A stretch of DNA of 64,000 nucleotides from an uncultured Lachnospiraceae bacterium. GTDB lineage: Bacteria; Bacillota; Clostridia; Lachnospirales; Lachnospiraceae. The stretch spans positions 1 to 64,000 of the forward strand of contig CAMXPV010000001.1 in assembly GCA_947245585.1 (NCBI GenBank), read 5' to 3'. The notes beneath the pieces were generated by a model, which ran no database searches, was not told the origin of the DNA, and was given only the letters and a program-made list of their open reading frames with translations. A program made the translations under genes and the position numbers. Positions 62,302 to 64,000 of this stretch are shown piece after piece (the stretch's first letter is position 1; every line of letters begins with the position of its first letter).

Positions 62302-62476
62302 TTGACCTGCCGGCCAGAATCCGCGCCTTGCATTCATCCGCCACTTTGCGGATATTATCATCCGATTTTACAGACTGTTGGCGGAGTGTCTTCAATATCT
62401 GTTCCCCGATCCTGCCATGCAAGTTTGCCATGTTCGGTTTCGAGTATGTCTTCGCATTTATGAATTTACCTCTCAT
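62294..62476 (-). CDS. 60-aa protein translationally coupled to the GNAT gene, possible antitoxin
   Basis: 60 residues from the ATG at 62476 (AAAGGAG 9 nt upstream); the frame reaches a GTG at 62506. Basic N-terminus RGKFINAKTYSKPNMANLHG followed by a helix RIGEQILKTLRQQSVKSDDN and a basic tail. Its stop overlaps the GNAT start by 8 nt. The small basic character fits a DNA-binding antitoxin, but it is not the usual DUF1778 ribbon-helix-helix partner. Family unknown. Confidence 0.5.
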   Translation of the reverse strand: MRGKFINAKTYSKPNMANLHGRIGEQILKTLRQQSVKSDDNIRKVADECKARILAGRSNG

Positions 62477-62609
62477 TTCCGGCATCTCCTTTCCGATTTT
62501 GATCACAAAACAATCTGCTTTTCTATTTGTTAATATTATATGTTTTTTTCCTCATTTATTCAATAGACACTAACTGTCTTATTTAACAATCTGGAAGTAA
62601 CATATTTTC

Positions 62610-64000
62610 TTATGCAGGCGGTTTGTCCTTTACCAAATGTATTTCTCCATTCTCCTTTACAATATCCCAACAGTATGTTTCCTCGTCCAAGCATGTCGCA
62701 ATCACCTGATCTCCCTTGATTTCATACTCGCATCCCCATGTCTCAAAGTTACCTTCGTGCGTGGAAACCGTTACAATCTCTTCTGTCTGGCTAGTCTCGA
62801 TATGAATCATATAGAGTCCCATATCGTTACGAAAGAGAAAATGCTCTTCATCTATCCACCCCACAAAATAGCATTCCCACGTCCTCCGAAAAATGAGATC
62901 CGGAATCTTCTCCTGATAACGCACAAAAATCTGCGAAGGATGTTTGGGCAATGCACCGTTCGATATGTACACCGCTCTGGTCTTTCCCGGTGACTCCGCC
63001 CACTCCCCTTCTGCGATTTCTTCCCGCGCCTCATAATATCTGCGCTCCAAAAGTTCATAGAGTGCCTTCGGAACCGTCTCCCTGCGTTCATCTTCACTGA
63101 ATTTCACTTTGATCAATGACAGTTCCCTTAACGCTAATTCCGATTCCCCCGTCTCCTGAAAATACAGGGAAACCGCATAATCATCAAAGCATTGAAAAAA
63201 GATTCTGTTTTCTACCCTCTCTAAATGATCAGCCTCCACGTGCTGTTTCGCATCTGCCAACTCAGGATTGAGAAAACGCAGGGCCGTGATATCATCTACC
63301 TCGTAATAATCCTTCGGGTCTTGAAAGCCGTCCACCTGTTCTCCATGATACTTCCACGCTTCCTCCGTACAGTAAAGAATATCCCTTTCATACAGCGCAT
63401 TCTTGTCATACGATTTCTCAAACGTCTCAGCGTCCATGGACAGAAAATCGGACACCACATCCTCGGCATAAATCTCCTCGAAATTGATTTTGTCCGCTAA
63501 GTCTTCTCTTACCTCCAACTCTTCCCTGTCATCCAGATACTCCACAAACCCATCCTCTTCTGAATAAAGAATCACACTCAAAATTGGAAAATAGTTTGGG
63601 TCTGTTTCCTTTTCTCTAAACAGTTTTCGGTACGTTTCCGGCTCCTCTCCTTCTTTCAAGCACGCCTTTGTTTTCGTCAGTTCATTCACACCGGAGGCGC
63701 CATACCAGAGCTTTTCCTCCTCTTCCTTCGTAAAATCTTTGAAAATAAAGTATTGCTCCTTCCCCTCGTCGCCGCCATATCTGCGGTCTAGCTCCATCAA
63801 CACCACCTGCTCCGTCAAAATGTCATTTTCACACTTGATTTCCGTATAGATATCCGCATTGTTATGAGCAGAATAGTGGTTCATCGTATACAGCAAAAAT
63901 GTCCCCTCACCATTCCAGTCAGCAATGATTTCATCTTCATTTCCACTCACATATTCCAATATCCTTCTTCCATTTTGATCATACACATAATTATAAGTAA
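62610..64000 (-). CDS. Uncharacterised large acidic protein, 5' end outside window
   Basis: At least 463 codons, open to the window edge. The first readable residues are TYNYVYDQNGRRILEYVSGN, after which DEIIADWNGEGTFLLYTMNHYSAHN and long acidic stretches follow. The C-terminal part (IFVRYQEKIPDLIFRRTWEC, YFVGWIDEEHFLFRNDMGLYMIHIE) looks beta-propeller-like, as in WG or DUF5050-type proteins, but I cannot name it. A GTG at 63986 exists, but the frame stays open upstream, so the real start is probably outside. Function unknown. Confidence 0.5.
   Translation of the reverse strand, partial: TYNYVYDQNGRRILEYVSGNEDEIIADWNGEGTFLLYTMNHYSAHNNADIYTEIKCENDILTEQVVLMELDRRYGGDEGKEQYFIFKDFTKEEEEKLWYGASGVNELTKTKACLKEGEEPETYRKLFREKETDPNYFPILSVILYSEEDGFVEYLDDREELEVREDLADKINFEEIYAEDVVSDFLSMDAETFEKSYDKNALYERDILYCTEEAWKYHGEQVDGFQDPKDYYEVDDITALRFLNPELADAKQHVEADHLERVENRIFFQCFDDYAVSLYFQETGESELALRELSLIKVKFSEDERRETVPKALYELLERRYYEAREEIAEGEWAESPGKTRAVYISNGALPKHPSQIFVRYQEKIPDLIFRRTWECYFVGWIDEEHFLFRNDMGLYMIHIETSQTEEIVTVSTHEGNFETWGCEYEIKGDQVIATCLDEETYCWDIVKENGEIHLVKDKPPA

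Noticed and set aside
1..64000. CRISPR arrays, rRNA or tRNA genes, intact insertion sequences
   Set aside because: None seen: no regularly spaced direct repeats, no cloverleaf or rRNA sequence recognised, no intact DDE transposase.

Overview
The window looks like a chromosome segment of a Gram-positive, low-to-mid GC anaerobe of the Clostridia, most likely a gut Lachnospiraceae (Roseburia/Blautia/Clostridium XIVa type). This is inferred from gene content: AzlCD, Trk, a DUF6465 protein, the TIGR03915/TIGR03916 radical-SAM pair, GH130 and cellobiose 2-epimerase genes, ATPase-less sugar ABC operons and a YesMN-type two-component pair. AGGAGG-like ribosome sites and TTGACA/TATAAT promoters agree. 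I see no rRNA, tRNA, CRISPR array or intact insertion sequence.

Layout. 1-6.5 kb: PadR regulator (cut by the window edge), AzlCD amino-acid exporter, DUF6465 protein, TrkA-TrkH potassium uptake, and a SpoIID-like/peptidoglycan-binding/LysM protein. 6.6-16.1 kb: a beta-mannoside locus with two GH130 phosphorylases, cellobiose 2-epimerase, two permeases, a binding lipoprotein, an AraC regulator and a LacI regulator. AT-rich palindromes lie at three promoters of this locus and probably bind the LacI protein. 16.1-19.9 kb: a heterodimeric ABC exporter preceded by a promoter, a 37-codon leader peptide and an intrinsic terminator, which is a classic attenuation layout. 19.9-24.1 kb: a GH13 enzyme, a non-coding stretch with DnaA-box-like sites, and a DinG/XPD-type helicase.

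24.1-28.7 kb is an AT-rich accessory island. It is a one-strand array of small immunity-type genes (Imm32, DUF4304, DUF2019 and several unknowns) mixed with broken genes (SMI1/KNR4, AAA ATPase, short remnants), and no toxin gene is in sight. An Rpn-type remnant closes it. 29.2-37.2 kb holds an HPr-like protein lacking the usual phospho-histidine, the radical-SAM pair, an NSS transporter followed by a small membrane ORF broken by an in-frame TAG, AsnA, a Uma2 nuclease with a possible RNA-switch leader, and Dabb, PAS and SUFU-domain proteins. 37.2-45.8 kb is an alpha-xyloside (GH31) uptake locus with its own sensor kinase and response regulator. 45.8-52.0 kb has a chemoreceptor, two envelope proteins and a membrane protein. 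52.1-58.2 kb is gltBD. 58.2-64 kb has a 177-bp element with inverted-repeat ends, an Rpn nuclease with a shortened N-terminus, a FIST sensor plus soluble chemoreceptor, a small protein/GNAT pair, and a large protein cut by the window end.

Most interesting items: the leader-peptide attenuator of the ABC exporter, the orphan immunity island, the inverted-repeat element with a second copy that differs only by base-pair-preserving changes, the Uma2 leader with mutually exclusive helices, and the three matched operator/promoter sites of the mannoside locus. All family assignments come from reading the sequence and recalling families; no database was searched.
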